Both the position numbers and the translations under genes were made by a program. Below are positions 1 through 10,146 of a stretch of 64,000 bases of DNA, piece after piece. The stretch spans positions 468,640,744 through 468,704,743 of the forward strand of contig CM042697.1 in NCBI GenBank assembly GCA_023614405.1. The letters run 5' to 3'. The notes under the pieces are model-generated. The model worked only from the letters and a program-made list of their open reading frames with translations. It was not told the DNA's origin and did no database searches. Position 1 is the stretch's first letter, and the number at the start of each line of letters is the position of its first letter. Origin of the DNA: Avena insularis. Lineage: Eukaryota > Streptophyta > Magnoliopsida > Poales > Poaceae.

Positions 1-195
1 GTCGTTCAGATCAAACGAAGTGGAGAAGAACAAGCGAGTGAAGCAAATAATCAATAATCAAGATCAGCAAAAAATGGCTTATAAGTGCAGCCTTATTATT
101 CTCGTCGACCTCCGTCCAGGCGCGAGGAACCGAGTGACCGAGACCAGAGAGTACACACGAGTCACAACGCAGCTAGGAGGACTGCCGGGCCGGCC
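1..195 (-). other. 3' flank of the small secreted-protein gene
   Basis: This stretch lies downstream of the minus-strand gene at 196-489. On the minus strand an AATAATAAGG sequence at 91-100 lies about 95 bases past the stop and is a candidate polyadenylation signal. The plus-strand open frames that run through here overlap the gene antisense and show no recognisable domain. I see no other gene. Confidence 0.35.
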
Positions 196-489
196 TCACT
201 GGTCCTTCCGCGTGCCGGCGGCGGTGGCGTAGGCGTCGTTGGCCCACTTGAACACGTACCACAGCACCTCCACGATGGCGTCGCCGTACCCTCCTCCTCC
301 GGCGCCTCCCGTCGCGACGCCGCCGGCGTACGGCGAGGGAGCCTCGGCTGGCGCCTGCAGCCAGGGGCCGGCCTCGAAGCCGAGCACCTCAACCTGGGTC
401 TCTTCTCCCTGCAGGACGCGGCCGGCGCCGTGCGCGTGGGCGATGGCGGCGCAGAGCACAAGCGCGGCGAGCAGGACGGCACGAGCCAT
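196..489 (-). CDS. Small secreted glycine-rich protein of unknown function (97 aa)
   Basis: This single-exon frame encodes 97 residues. Residues 1 to about 23 (MARAVLLAALVLCAAIAHAH and following) form a typical signal peptide: a basic n-region, a leucine/alanine core and small residues before the likely cleavage site. The mature part has an acidic start (QGEETQVEVLGFEAG), a Pro/Ala stretch, a Gly-rich run (GGVATGGAGGGGYGD) near residues 55-69 and a hydrophobic segment (IVEVLWYVFKWAND) near 71-84. There are no cysteine pairs in the mature part, so it does not look like a disulphide-rich peptide. The start is supported by a TATA box about 110 bases upstream, a signal peptide from the first Met and strong coding GC. 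I do not recognise the family; export to the apoplast is inferred from the signal peptide only. It is the only frame here that looks like a host gene rather than a transposon gene. Confidence 0.6.
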   Translation of the reverse strand: MARAVLLAALVLCAAIAHAHGAGRVLQGEETQVEVLGFEAGPWLQAPAEAPSPYAGGVATGGAGGGGYGDAIVEVLWYVFKWANDAYATAAGTRKDQ

Positions 490-600
490 TTTCTCCTTCC
501 TTTGATGGACGCTTTACTCCTGGCTGTGGCTGAGATTACAGAAATTTTTCAGACTCTGATCGAGTTCGTGCTTCGGTGAGGTGTGCTTGCGATTAGCCCG

Positions 601-607
601 ATTTATA
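601..607 (-). promoter_or_regulatory. TATA box of the small secreted-protein gene
   Basis: The minus strand reads TATAAAT. Transcription would start near 570-580, giving a 5' leader of roughly 80-90 bases before the ATG at 489. Spacing and sequence fit a plant core promoter. Confidence 0.55.
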
Positions 608-876
608 TGCACGTAAGGGGATTCAGAACTGAAACCGATCAAACTAATGTGTGTTTTAATTTTGCCTCGAGCGATGACTGAAATTGGTTATGGGCGCCCA
701 CATTAAACATTGCAGTAGAGTAGCGCTTCAACGCTAGACTGCAAAACGCATCGCATGCATCGGTTCGGTTATACTACACGTACGTTGGAGTTTTCTTGCT
801 ATGCTTAACTAGTGGAGCTGCACATCGTAGAACTCGATCAATGTAACAGATGATAATCCATTTTATGACGGAAAGT
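608..876. other. Upstream region, no gene seen
   Basis: Low-copy-looking sequence upstream of the small gene's promoter. It contains a short inverted motif (gcgcttcaacgc) and a CATGCATC-type motif (gcatgcatcgg), but I see no coding frame or transposon end. It probably holds distal promoter sequence. Confidence 0.3.
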
Positions 877-1039
877 CCTTTTTGGCTCCCGGGATCAAGT
901 GCTCCTTGTATATTAAAAAAACTAAAACTATATATATTACAAGTTTCAAAATTTGTGAAACACAATATTAAAGGTAGCTAATTTTGTATCCCCTAAATGT
1001 GCAAGAATCTGCAAAATCTCAATTGAAAATGTATTGTAT
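877..1039. repeat. Left arm of a palindromic (foldback or MITE-like) element, split by the LINE
   Basis: When the LINE is mentally removed, 1021-1039 joins 3862 onward and forms a hairpin. The left arm starting aattgaaaat and continuing through gctac and atgacaaa mirrors the sequence at 3934-3975. Weaker matching continues outward: tccttgtatattaaaaaaac here against an A-rich mirror near 4040. The arms carry no coding frame. Outer ends are uncertain and I cannot name the family. Confidence 0.5.
1026..1039. repeat. 5' copy of the 14-bp LINE target-site duplication
   Basis: The sequence aaaatgtattgtat occurs here and again at 3848-3861, directly after the A-rich LINE tail. Its position on both sides fits target-primed reverse transcription. 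Confidence 0.8.
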
Positions 1040-1087
1040 CCCCTAAATGTACAAGTTTCAAAAATCTGCAAAAATCTGCAAAATCTC
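1034..1087. other. Filler DNA at the LINE 5' junction
   Basis: The 17-base string ttgtatcccctaaatgt at 1034-1050 repeats 984-1000, acaagtttcaaaa at 1051-1063 repeats 939-951, and aatctgcaaaatctc at 1073-1087 repeats 1006-1020. LINE homology begins only at about 1088. The junction was therefore patched with copies of nearby flanking sequence. Confidence 0.65.
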
Positions 1088-2801
1088 CTTGGCCGAAGAG
1101 TCTCGCCCTCTCTCCGACGAAGAGCGAGGCCTACGCCGACAATTGAAGTCCTCCTACCTTGGTCTCCTCGCCATCCAGAAAGCAAAGCTTCGCCAGAGAT
1201 CACGCCTAACTTGGATCCGCTTAGACGATGCCAACACGAAGTTGTTCCATGCTCGGGCAAATGGACGAAGAAGAAAGGTCTATATCCAGTCCCTCTCTAC
1301 TGCCTCGGGCACGGCTTTCACCAAAGAGGACAAAGAGGTGGAATTACTGCGGCACTTCAAGTCTTTACTTGGAACGAAAGCCCCTAGACAGCTCAGCCTG
1401 GATTGGGAGGCCTTAGAGTACGTCCCGCACAACCTGTCTGATCTGGACGCCCCCTTTGATGGTCAGGAAATTAAAGAGGATGTCTTCTCGCTTCCTTCTG
1501 TCAAAACCCCAGGGTCCGATGGCTTTATTGGTGCCTTCTTCAAGAGCTGTTGGGACATCATTAAAGATGACATTGTGGCTGCTATTCTTCATCTGGCCAA
1601 CCTGAAGGGCGACTGTGCAAACCTCATCAACTCTGCAAACCTCATCCTGATCCCTAAGAAGCCTGACGCCTCCGCGGTTGGAGACTACAGGGCGATCAGT
1701 CTTATCCATAGCATGTCAAAGATTTTCACTAAGCTCCTTGCAAACAGACTGGCTCCCATTCTGCCAGACATCGTTTCCAAATGCCAGAGCGCATTCGTAA
1801 AGAAAAGAAGTATACACGACAATTTCCTTCACGTGCAGAACCTCATCAGGGAGCTTCATGCTTCGAAGACCCCGAGCGTGTTCCTAAAACTCGACATCTC
1901 CAAAGCTTTTGACTCTATCGGCTGGGCTTACCTCATCGAGGTAATGACGGCCCTCGGTTTTGGCCAGGCCTGGCGTGACTGGGTATGCCTTTCCCTGGCC
2001 TCGGCCTCCTCGATGGTGCTTCTTAACGGTGACCCTGGTTTGCCTTTCTGGCACGCCAGAGGGCTTAGACAGGGTGACCCCCTGTCCCCCATGTTGTTCA
2101 TCCTCGCGATCGACCCTCTTCAACGCATCCTTTCTTTGGCCACCAGTCGCGGAATCCTAAGTCAGATCCGTTCTCGCACGCCGCGTTGTAGAATCTCCCT
2201 TTACGCCGACGATGCCGGAATTTTTGTCAACCCTGTTAAAGAGGAGCTGCATGCTCTCTCCGCCATCCTTGAGTTCTTCGGAAAGGCCAGTGGTCTGATT
2301 ACAAACATGCTCAAGACGGAGGTCTTCCCGGTGAGTTGCGAGGATATTGATCTCCCGGACATCTTGGATGCCTTCCCCGCTAAGATCGCTTCATTCCCGG
2401 GGAAATACCTTGGTCTCCCGCTCCACTACCGTCGCCTTCCCAAGGTGGACCTACAACCACTCATTGACAAGATTGCTGGGAAGCTGCCTGGATGGAAGGG
2501 AGAGCAACTGGCGTGCCCCGGTAGAATTTCCCTCGCAAAATCTGTGCTCATGGCCACCACCGTCTACCACGCCACTGTCATCCCTTTATCCAAGTGGGCT
2601 CGAGACAAGATCAACCGCATTGCTCGGAATTTTTTTTGGGCGGGCGATGAAGGGGAGCATGCGGCCCAGGGGAAAGCTCTGGTGAGCTGGAGGACGCTCT
2701 GCAGACCCAAGGAATTGGGTGGTCTGGGCTTGCCCGACCTTCATAGATCAGGTCGCGCCCTAAGACTACGGTGGCCTTGGCTCCAATGGACTGACCCGTA
2801 G
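1088..2801 (+). pseudogene. LINE ORF2 fragment: reverse transcriptase domain
   Basis: This frame encodes a non-LTR reverse transcriptase, which copies element RNA into a nicked chromosome. Visible motifs are KLDISKAFDS with the first catalytic Asp at 1893-1895, the GLRQGDPLSPMLF block near 2065-2105, the YADD box at 2202-2213 and the thumb-side KYLGLPLHYRRLP near 2402-2440. The Met at 1047 lies in junction filler and is not a native start. The frame ends at a TAG at 2799-2801, and the same frame reopens at once and continues to 3701, so this is a nonsense mutation inside one domain string. The apurinic endonuclease domain expected upstream is absent. Confidence 0.88.
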
Positions 2802-2810
2802 CGCCCCTGG

Positions 2811-3701
2811 GTGGGGTCCAGGCTTCCCTGCGACGCGGCTGATTTGGACCTCTTTAGGGCCTCAACGAAGATCACCCTGGGTTATGGAGAGGCGACATCC
2901 TTCTGGAATGACAATTGGCCCTCTCTCGGCCCCATCCGGATTTGGGCACCTGATTTATTCAAGATCACGACGAGAAAGAATCGTACCGTGGGTAAAGAGC
3001 TTGCCGATGGAAACTGGATCCGCTCTATATCCCGCTTCACTACGCCTATTCAGCTTTCCCAATACCTTGCGGTTTGGGACGTGGTGGAGGGCATCCAACT
3101 GCTTCCGGGCCAAGCCGACACCATCTCTTGGACTCTGACTACGGATGGAACGTATAGCGCTTCCTCTGCGTACCACGCTCAATTTTATGAAAGCCACCCT
3201 AGGTTCGCCCCACAGAAAATTTGGAATGCTCAAGCCGAGCCGAAGTGCAAGCTTTTCGCATGGCTCGCTTTACATGGAAAACTTCTTACCGCCGACAATT
3301 TAGAGCGGAGGGGGTGGACCCACGACCCTATTTGCGTCCTTTGCCGCCGGGCCCCTGAGACCGCTGCCCACATCTGCAAAGACTATCCCTTCACTTTGGC
3401 CATCTTGAACCTTTCTCAGGAATGGGACGACGCCGGGGGAGGGACTCCGGGGCTGGGTTTCCCTTCCATTTCGGATTGGTGGGATAGCCTCATCGCCGGA
3501 AGACCCTCAAATGAACAACGAAGAATTAGCGGTCGTCTGCTCTACGTTTGCTGGAACATTTGGAAAGAACGAAATATAAGAATATTCACGCATCGTCGCC
3601 TAACCTATGTTGAGGTTGCCGATATCGCGAGGGAGGACTTTCGGCAACGCGAGCGTGCTTTCGCGGCCTATGGGCCTGCCATCCCTGCAGAACCTGATTA
3701 G
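2811..3701 (+). pseudogene. LINE ORF2 C-terminal part with zf-RVT region
   Basis: This is the same frame as the upstream reverse transcriptase, after one TAG. It carries the plant LINE C-terminal region, including WNAQAEPKCKLFAWLALHGK near 3220-3280 and the zinc-binding pattern ICVLC (Cys codons at 3333 and 3342) followed by His at 3369. The position where the family usually has the last Cys reads Tyr (TAT at 3384-3386), so metal binding may be lost. It ends at 3699-3701 and is followed by a U-rich 3' UTR. Confidence 0.82.
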
Positions 3702-3847
3702 GTCTTTCTTTCTCTTTTCCCCTTGCTGGTGTTTTTTTGGCATGTTTCCACCTTCTCAAAACACGCCCTTCTTGTACCTTTCTTTGGGTTTTCCTCCTTC
3801 TAATTGAAAAGGCAGAGCTCCTGCCGGTTGCTCAAAAAAATCAAAAA

Positions 3848-3861
3848 AAAATGTATTGTAT
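3848..3861. repeat. 3' copy of the LINE target-site duplication
   Basis: Exact copy of aaaatgtattgtat at 1026-1039, overlapping the last As of the LINE tail. Confidence 0.8.
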
Positions 3862-4075
3862 TCTGAGCTACACAAAAATGACAAAGTTCAGATTCTTTTA
3901 GATTTGAGATCACAATGCTTAGATCTCTATAATTTTGTCATTTTTGGTAGCTTAAAATACACATTATTTTCAATTGATATTTTACAACTTTTTGGTATAC
4001 ATCACTATCTATGACCTGATTTATTTTTAGATTTTTTTTAAATACGGGATTACTGGTGTCCATGTGCACCAAATC
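3862..4075. repeat. Right part of the palindromic element
   Basis: The segment gctacacaaaaatgacaaa (3867-3885) is the inverted partner of tttgtcatttttggtagc (3934-3951), and the outer parts pair with the left arm before the LINE. The inner hairpin covers about 133 bases once the LINE is removed. The outer limit near 4075 is a guess based on weaker similarity. Confidence 0.55.
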
Positions 4076-4196
4076 TCCACTCGGTTTATGATTTTTTTAC
4101 AAAGTTTATTAAAATCAATGTCTATAATTTATCTTTGCAATTATTACACATAAAAGGATGTAATGCGCAAGTTTAACATTTTTTAAAATTTCTACC
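4076..4196. other. Short AT-rich spacer
   Basis: AT-rich sequence between the palindromic element and the start of M. I see no gene. Its last five bases, ctacc, are the predicted left TSD of M. Confidence 0.3.
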
Positions 4197-4753
4197 TGAA
4201 AGGGTAATTGCCCCTATGTGTGTTTTTGTTGATTAATGACAATTCCTATGGACTAATGTTTTCATTAGGTTTTATATGAAGGAATATTCCATAGGTCATG
4301 CTTGTAGTTCATATGTTGGATTCAAGTATGGGTGCCATAAAGATAAATATATACCTTGAGTATTGACATCAAAATCATCGAGTTGAATAGAAGAATATGA
4401 TATGATCAAGATCTTAAGAGTGTGATCTCAATAGAATAATTCAAGATATGGCTATAAGTCGGTGTCATGATAGCCTCATTAGTTGAGCTATGGTTGACTA
4501 AGATTTAGAGCATGTAAACAAATAAAGATTTCCTTATGTACCTCAAGATATTAATATGGAGAATGAGAAGATACTTGGTTGACCAGTACAAAGAGTGAAG
4601 AGTGATTTCAAGTTGGTCAACACATTGAAGCATAAAGAATGTACCACATGGATCTTGTGGTATGGTAAGCCTTGTCAATTATGCATCATAAACTAACCCA
4701 TTATATATGTGTCTTTGCATTTTCTATATGGGATAGGTATCTTTCCATGGGCA
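4197..4753 (+). repeat. M segment 1
   Basis: Non-coding LTR-like sequence, the start of M up to the Angela-A insertion. The last five bases (gggca, 4749-4753) are the left TSD of Angela-A. Confidence 0.6.
4749..4753. repeat. Angela-A TSD, left copy (gggca)
   Basis: gggca precedes the TG of the 5' LTR and recurs at 30908-30912 straight after the CA of the 3' LTR. This proves that the two LTRs, 24 kb apart, belong to one insertion. Confidence 0.85.
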
Positions 4754-6015
4754 TGTTGGAATTATGCCCTAGAGGCAATAATAAAGATGTTATTATTATA
4801 ATTCTTGTTCATGATAATGTTTATATTCCATGCTAGAATTGTATTAAGCGGAAACTTTAATACTTGTGTGGTTTGTGAACAACACCGTGTCCCTAGTACG
4901 CCTCTATGGACTAGCTCATTGATTAATGATGGTTAAGGTTTCCTAACCATGGACATGAGTTGTCAATTAATAATGAGATCATATCATTGGGAGAATGATA
5001 TGATGGACAGACCCAAACTAAGCGAAGCAATTAGATCGTTTCATCGTGTTCATCTTTGCGAAGCTTTTCTTATGTCAAATATTGTATTCCTTAGACCATG
5101 AGATAATACAACTCCCTGGTATCGGAAGAAAGCTTTGAGGTCATCAAACGTCATCCTATGAGAGGGTGATCATAAAGGTGTCTCTCAGGTGATCGGAAAG
5201 TATCTGTTGGGTTGTATGTATCGAGATGGGATTTGTCCCTCCCAAGTCGGAGAGATATACTTCGGGCCCACTCGGTAATCGATATCAACACCGCTTGCAA
5301 GCATGTGGTTAAGGAGTTAATCACAAAGTGATATCGGATTACGGAACGAGTAAAGTACTTGCTGTGAACGAGATTGAACTAGGTATGATGGTACCGACGA
5401 TCAAATCTCGGGCAAGTAAAATATCGCGAGACGAAGGGAATATATATATGGGATTGATTGAATCCTGGCATCGTGGTTCATCCGATATTATCATCGATGA
5501 ATGTGTGGGAGTCAATATGGGTTTCCAGACCCCGCTGTTGATTATTGATAGAAGATCATGTCTGCATATTCTCGAACCCGCAGGGTCACACACTTAACGT
5601 GTCTCGACGCTATGATAGATTGGATAATTGGTTTATGATTTTTTGTTCAGAGTCTCGGATGGGATCCGGGACATCACGAGAGGTTCCGGAGTGGTCCGGA
5701 GAATAAGATTCATATAAGGCAGTGCAGTTTTTGGAGTTCGGAATTGTTAAGGTTAATCGTATTGTCGAAGCTTCTAGAACCTTCCGGAAGGGGACCAGCG
5801 TGGCCCCACCTTCCGGGAGGGGGCATGGGCCTATGAGGGAGTGCCCTGGCCGCATTGGGCCAGGGGCACAAGGCCCCATAGGGCCCAGCCGGCCAAGAGG
5901 GATAAAACCCTAATCTAGACCTTCTAGAAGGGGGGGTTTTCCTTGCCCCCCACTCCTCCTCCTTTGGCCGCCGGTTTGGGCTTGGGGGAGGGGCTAGGGC
6001 AGCCGCCCACACCTC

Positions 6016-6024
6016 TATATAAAG
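6016..6024 (+). promoter_or_regulatory. TATA box in the Angela-A 5' LTR
   Basis: TATATAAAG follows a GC-rich stretch, and a C-run plus (AC)n tract at 6041-6063 lies 20-40 bases downstream where transcription should begin. The same arrangement is at 30445-30453 in the 3' LTR. Confidence 0.6.
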
Positions 6025-6040
6025 AGGGCTGGGGGTGCAC

Positions 6041-6063
6041 CACCCCCCCCACACACACACACA
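6041..6063 (+). repeat. C-run and (AC)n microsatellite near the LTR start site
   Basis: Eight Cs are followed by about seven AC units. The 3' LTR has a shorter version (about 30469-30487), so the tract length has changed since insertion. Confidence 0.7.
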
Positions 6064-6482
6064 CCTTCCCCTCCAAAGCTAGCCGCCCTGCTGCCCTCCT
6101 CTCTCTCCCTCCCGACTGCGTGTAGGCGAAGCCCTGCTGCAGAAACTCTCCACCACATACACCGCGCCGTTGCATGGTAGATCCAATCCGTCTCTCCACC
6201 ATACTTGCTGGACCGAGGAAGGAGGAGACGTCGAGGTGCTGCACGTGTGCATCTCACGGAGGCACCGCCACTTGTGGTGCTAGATCGGATCGGATCGCGA
6301 GGAGGAGAAGCGAAAGTGACTACATCACCCACGCCCGATTTAACGCTCACTGCGAATCTTCAAGGGTATGAAGATCTAATCCAATCTCTCTCGTTGTTTG
6401 CATCTCCTAGATTAGATCTTGGCTTTCCCTCTGTTCGCATCCGTAGAAAATTTTGATTTACTATGCCGCGAAACCCTTTCAG

Positions 6483-6494
6483 TGGTATCAGAGC
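6483..6494 (+). promoter_or_regulatory. Primer binding site of Angela-A (tRNA-iMet)
   Basis: tggtatcagagc begins one base after the LTR end and is complementary to the 3' end of plant initiator tRNA-Met, the usual primer for Copia elements. Confidence 0.88.
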
Positions 6495-7705
6495 TAGATC
6501 TATGCGTAGATGTGTTTCACGAGTAGAACGCGACATGGTTGTTGCGGGCGTTGATGTTTTCTGTTGCAAGCCTCTTGTTTTTGTTCTTCTTATGACGCGG
6601 GATAGTGAGATTGAAGCGGTCCAGGCCAACCTTACGCGACGTCGTTCGCGAGACCGGCTCCGCACTTGACATGTGGCTTGTTCCACACATGCGGCTGGTG
6701 GATGTCAGTTTCTCTCACTATAGTTGTCATGGGATTAACACCGGATTTTGGCAACCATAATATCTCCGTTGTGGCTTTCCATAGGTAAGAATCGTTCTTA
6801 GCATCTACTCCCATAAGCCACGTAAAACATGCAACAACAAAGTAGAGGCGTCTAACTTGTTTTTGCAGGGAGTGTTTTCTGTGATATGGTATGGCCCAAG
6901 ATGTGATGTGTATAATGTATGCGATGATCATGTTTTGTAATGTTTCACGACTTGCATGTCGATGATACACAACCGGCAGGAGCCATATGGTTGTTTTTAT
7001 AATTGTGTATGACCTGTGTGTCAACTTCTTATACGCCATGTAATAGTTTCACTTTATCGCTAAGTAGTTAGCAATAGTTGTAGTTGCTATTCGTGGTGGA
7101 GGCAATCATGGTGGAGTGATGGAGATCATGCCGGAACGCACAAGATGGAGATCATTGCGCGAAGATTGGCTATACCATGTCACTTAAAGTTATATGCATG
7201 TGATGTTTATCCTTTTATGTATCTTATTATGCTTAGATCGCGACGGTAGCATTATAACATGATTCCTCACTTAAAGATCAAGATAAAAACTGTGTTCTCC
7301 CCAAGTATGCACCGTTACGAAAGTTCATCGTGTCCAAGCATCACGTGATGATCGGGTGCTATAGACTCTACGCTCACATACAACGGGTGCAAGCCAGTTT
7401 TGCACACGCGGAAATACTTGGGTCTAGCTTGACGAGCCTAGCATGTACAGACATGGCCTCAGAACACATGAACCGAAAGGTTAAGCATGAGTCATATGAA
7501 TGATATGATCGACACTTCGTTGTCCACCATTGAAACCACATCTCTTCTCGTGAAGATCGGATTAGGTGTGGTGAATTTGGATCGTGTTCACTAAACAACT
7601 TGAGGGATGTTGAATTTAGTGGGAGTTCATCTAGTAATTTGATTAAAAGTTGAACTAGTTATCATGAACATAGTCTAATTTGTACTTGCAAATATTGTAG
7701 ATCAA
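6495..7705 (+). other. Untranslated leader of Angela-A
   Basis: About 1.2 kb between the primer site and the gag start. A long leader is usual in Angela/BARE elements and holds packaging and dimerisation signals. I see no gene in it. Confidence 0.6.
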
Positions 7706-8657
7706 ATGGCTAAGTCCAACTTAAACTTCAACGTTTTTGCTGAGAAGGAAAAGCTTAAAAACAATGGGTCTAACTTCACCAATTGGTTCCGCAATCTAAG
7801 AATCATTCTCTCTGGCGGTCAAAAGGACTATATCCTTGGGAAAGCGTTAGGTGACCCTCGCTCAAGCTAGGCCGATGAGAAAAGCTGTCTATCAACAAGA
7901 AAGATGATTATGGTGTGATTAAGAGCACCATGTTGTTTGCTATGGAATCGAACTTCAAAATCGTTTTGAAGACTATCCGGCCCTTTGAGATTCTCGAAGA
8001 GCTGAAAACCATGTTTCGGACTTAGGCCCGTTCGAGAGATATGAGATCTCGAGAAGTTCTTTAATCGCAAGATGGAGGAAGGGAGTTCCGTTAGTGAGCA
8101 CGCCATTAAGATGACGGGCTACACTCAACGCTTGAGCAACTGGAATGCACGATTCGGAGGAGCTCAAGATTGTGGTTCTGCAATCACTCCCTCCTAGCTA
8201 CAAAAGTTTTGTAGTGACTCACAATCAGATTGGTTCCACTGATACGATCACCGAGCTCTTCGCAAAACTGAAGGCTGCGGAGGTGGACATCAAAAAGGAT
8301 AATCATGTGTTGATGGTCAACAAGCCCACCTTCAAGAAAGGTAAGGGAGCAAAGAAGCCCTTCAAGAAAGGCGGCGGCAAGCGCACTGCCCCTGCTGAGA
8401 AGAAGCTCAAGTCTGGTCCTAAGCCGAACACTGAGTGCTTCTATTGCAAGGACAAGGGTCACTGGAAGCGCAACTGTCCGAAGTACTTAGCGGACAAGAA
8501 GGCTGGCACCATCAAAGGTATATTTGATATACATGTTATTGATGTTTTCCTTACTAGCCCTCGTTGTAGTGCCTGGGTATTTGATACTGGTTCAGTTGCT
8601 AATATTTGTAACTTCGAACAGAGCTACTACGGAATAGCGGCGACTTGCGAGGGATAA
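7706..8657 (+). pseudogene. Angela-A gag and protease start, broken
   Basis: The gag start is the ATG at 7706 (MAKSNLNFNVFAEKEKLKNN). The frame stops after 54 codons at a TAG (7868-7870), and short frameshifts follow up to about 8144. From 8145 the frame is open again: a basic Lys-rich stretch, a CCHC zinc knuckle (CFYCKDKGHWKRNC, 8436-8477) for RNA binding, then the aspartic protease active site in VFDTGSVANIC (DTG at 8583-8591). It ends at a stop at 8655-8657. Gag would form the virus-like particle and the protease would cut the polyprotein. The gene cannot make a full product now. Confidence 0.88.
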
Positions 8658-8696
8658 GGTGACGATCTTGGCGTTGGCAACGGATCAAGAGTTGAT

Positions 8697-9971
8697 GTGA
8701 TGGCCGTCGGCACGCTCTCCTTAGTTTTACCTTCGGGATTAGTTTTAAACCTCAATAAATGTTATTATGTGCCTGCGTTGAGCATGAACATTATTTCTGG
8801 ATCTTGTTTATTGCAAGACGGTTATTCAATTAAATCGAAGAATAATGGTTGTTCTATTTATATGAGTAACATCTTTTATGGTCATGCACCTATTGTGAAT
8901 GGTTTATTTCTTCTAAATCTCGAAAGGGATGAAACACACATCCATAACATTGAGGCTAAGATATGCAAAGTAGATAGTGATAATACTACTTATTTGTGGC
9001 ACTGTCGTCTAGGTCATATTGGTGTAAAACGCATGAAGAAACTCCATTCTGATGGACTTTTGGAGTCTCTTGATTTTGAATCATTTGACACATGCAAACC
9101 ATGCCTCATGGGCAAGATGATCAAAACCCCGTTCTCCGGTATGATGGAGCGAGCAACAGACTTGTTGGAAATCATACATACCGATGTATGCGGACCGATG
9201 AGTGTTTCGACGCGCGGTGGATATCGCTACTTTCTCACTTTTACCGATGACTTAAGTAGATATGGGTATATCTATTTAATGAAACATAAATCTGAAACGT
9301 TTGAAAAGTTCAAAGAATTTCAGAATGAAGTGGAGAACCATCGTAACAGAAAGATTAAGTTTCTACGATCCGATCGTGGAGGTGAATATTTGAGTTATGA
9401 TTTTCTCACTCATCTTAAAGCAAGTGGAATCGTTTCGCAACTCACGCCACCCGGAACACCACAGCGCAATGGTGTGTCTGAACGCCGGAACCGAACCCTA
9501 TTAGATATGGTTCGATCGATGATGTCTCTTACTGATTTGCCGTTATCATTTTGGAGTTATGCATTAGAAACCGCTGCATTCACTTTAAATAGGGCACCAT
9601 CTAAATCCGTTGAGACGACACCGTATGAACTGTGGTTTGGTGCTAAACCTAAGTTGTCGTTTCTCAAAGTTTGGGGATGCGAAGCTTACGTCAAGAAATT
9701 GATGCCGGATAAGCTCGAACCCAAAGCGGAGAAATGCGTCTTCATAGGATACCCTAAGGAAACTATTGGGTATACCTTCTATCACAGAACCGAAGGCAAA
9801 GTGTTTGTCGCAAAGAACGGTTCCTTTCTTGAGAAGGAGTTTTTCTCGAAAGAAGTGAGTGGGAGGAAAGTAGAGCTAGATGAGGTTATTGAACCTTCTC
9901 TTGAATTGGAGAGTAGCGCAGCACCTGAAATTGTTCCAAAGTCACTTTGCACCAACAATAGAGGAAGCTAA
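8697..9971 (+). pseudogene. Angela-A pol fragment: GAG-pre-integrase and integrase
   Basis: A 424-codon open segment. It holds the HHCC zinc region (LWHCRLGHIG, then SFDTCKPCLMGK) and a complete DD35E catalytic triad: Asp in HTDVCGPM (9183-9185), Asp in SDRGGEY (9372-9374) and Glu in GVSERRNR (9480-9482), with 35 residues between the second Asp and the Glu. The integrase inserts the cDNA into the chromosome. The first Met is internal to the polyprotein and not a true start. The frame ends early, shortly before the reverse transcriptase. Confidence 0.9.
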
Positions 9972-10146
9972 TGACAAGGATCATGAAGCTTGGACGATGC
10001 TCCTCTTGAACGTCAGCAGTCGACAAGGTCGCGTGCCCCTCGAGTGGTACGGCAACCTGTCTTGTTGTCTTGTTAGTAGAAGACAAAGTGAACCTCGAAC
10101 TATGAGGAAGCGATGATGAGCCCAGACTGAGAAATGGCTAGAAGCC

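Larger units (their letters stand above)
1040..3850 (+). mobile_element. 5'-truncated LINE (plant non-LTR retrotransposon)
   Basis: The element holds the C-terminal two thirds of an ORF2 (reverse transcriptase, then a zinc-binding region), a short 3' UTR and a 3' tail rich in A (3834-3850). It is bounded by a 14-bp TSD. ORF1 and the ORF2 endonuclease domain are missing, which is the usual 5' truncation of LINEs. It interrupts a palindromic element. It has one in-frame stop and no frameshift that I can see in about 2.6 kb, so it is younger than most neighbours or was lightly mutated. Confidence 0.88.
4754..6481 (+). repeat. 5' LTR of Angela-A
   Basis: Runs from TGTTGGAATTATGCCCTAGA to CCCTTTCA, 1728 bp, and matches the 3' LTR at 29195-30907 (1713 bp) with scattered substitutions and small indels. 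The promoter is near its 3' part. The stretch at about 5390-5560 is the most indel-rich when copies are compared. Confidence 0.92.

Noticed and set aside
20..579. Overlapping plus- and minus-strand frames over the small secreted gene
   Set aside because: They lie in other frames of a GC-rich coding region, and only the 97-codon minus frame has a signal peptide and a promoter at the right distance.
5328..5597. Overlapping frames on both strands in the Angela-A LTR
   Set aside because: The LTR is non-coding in this family, and the frames are broken in the other LTR copies.
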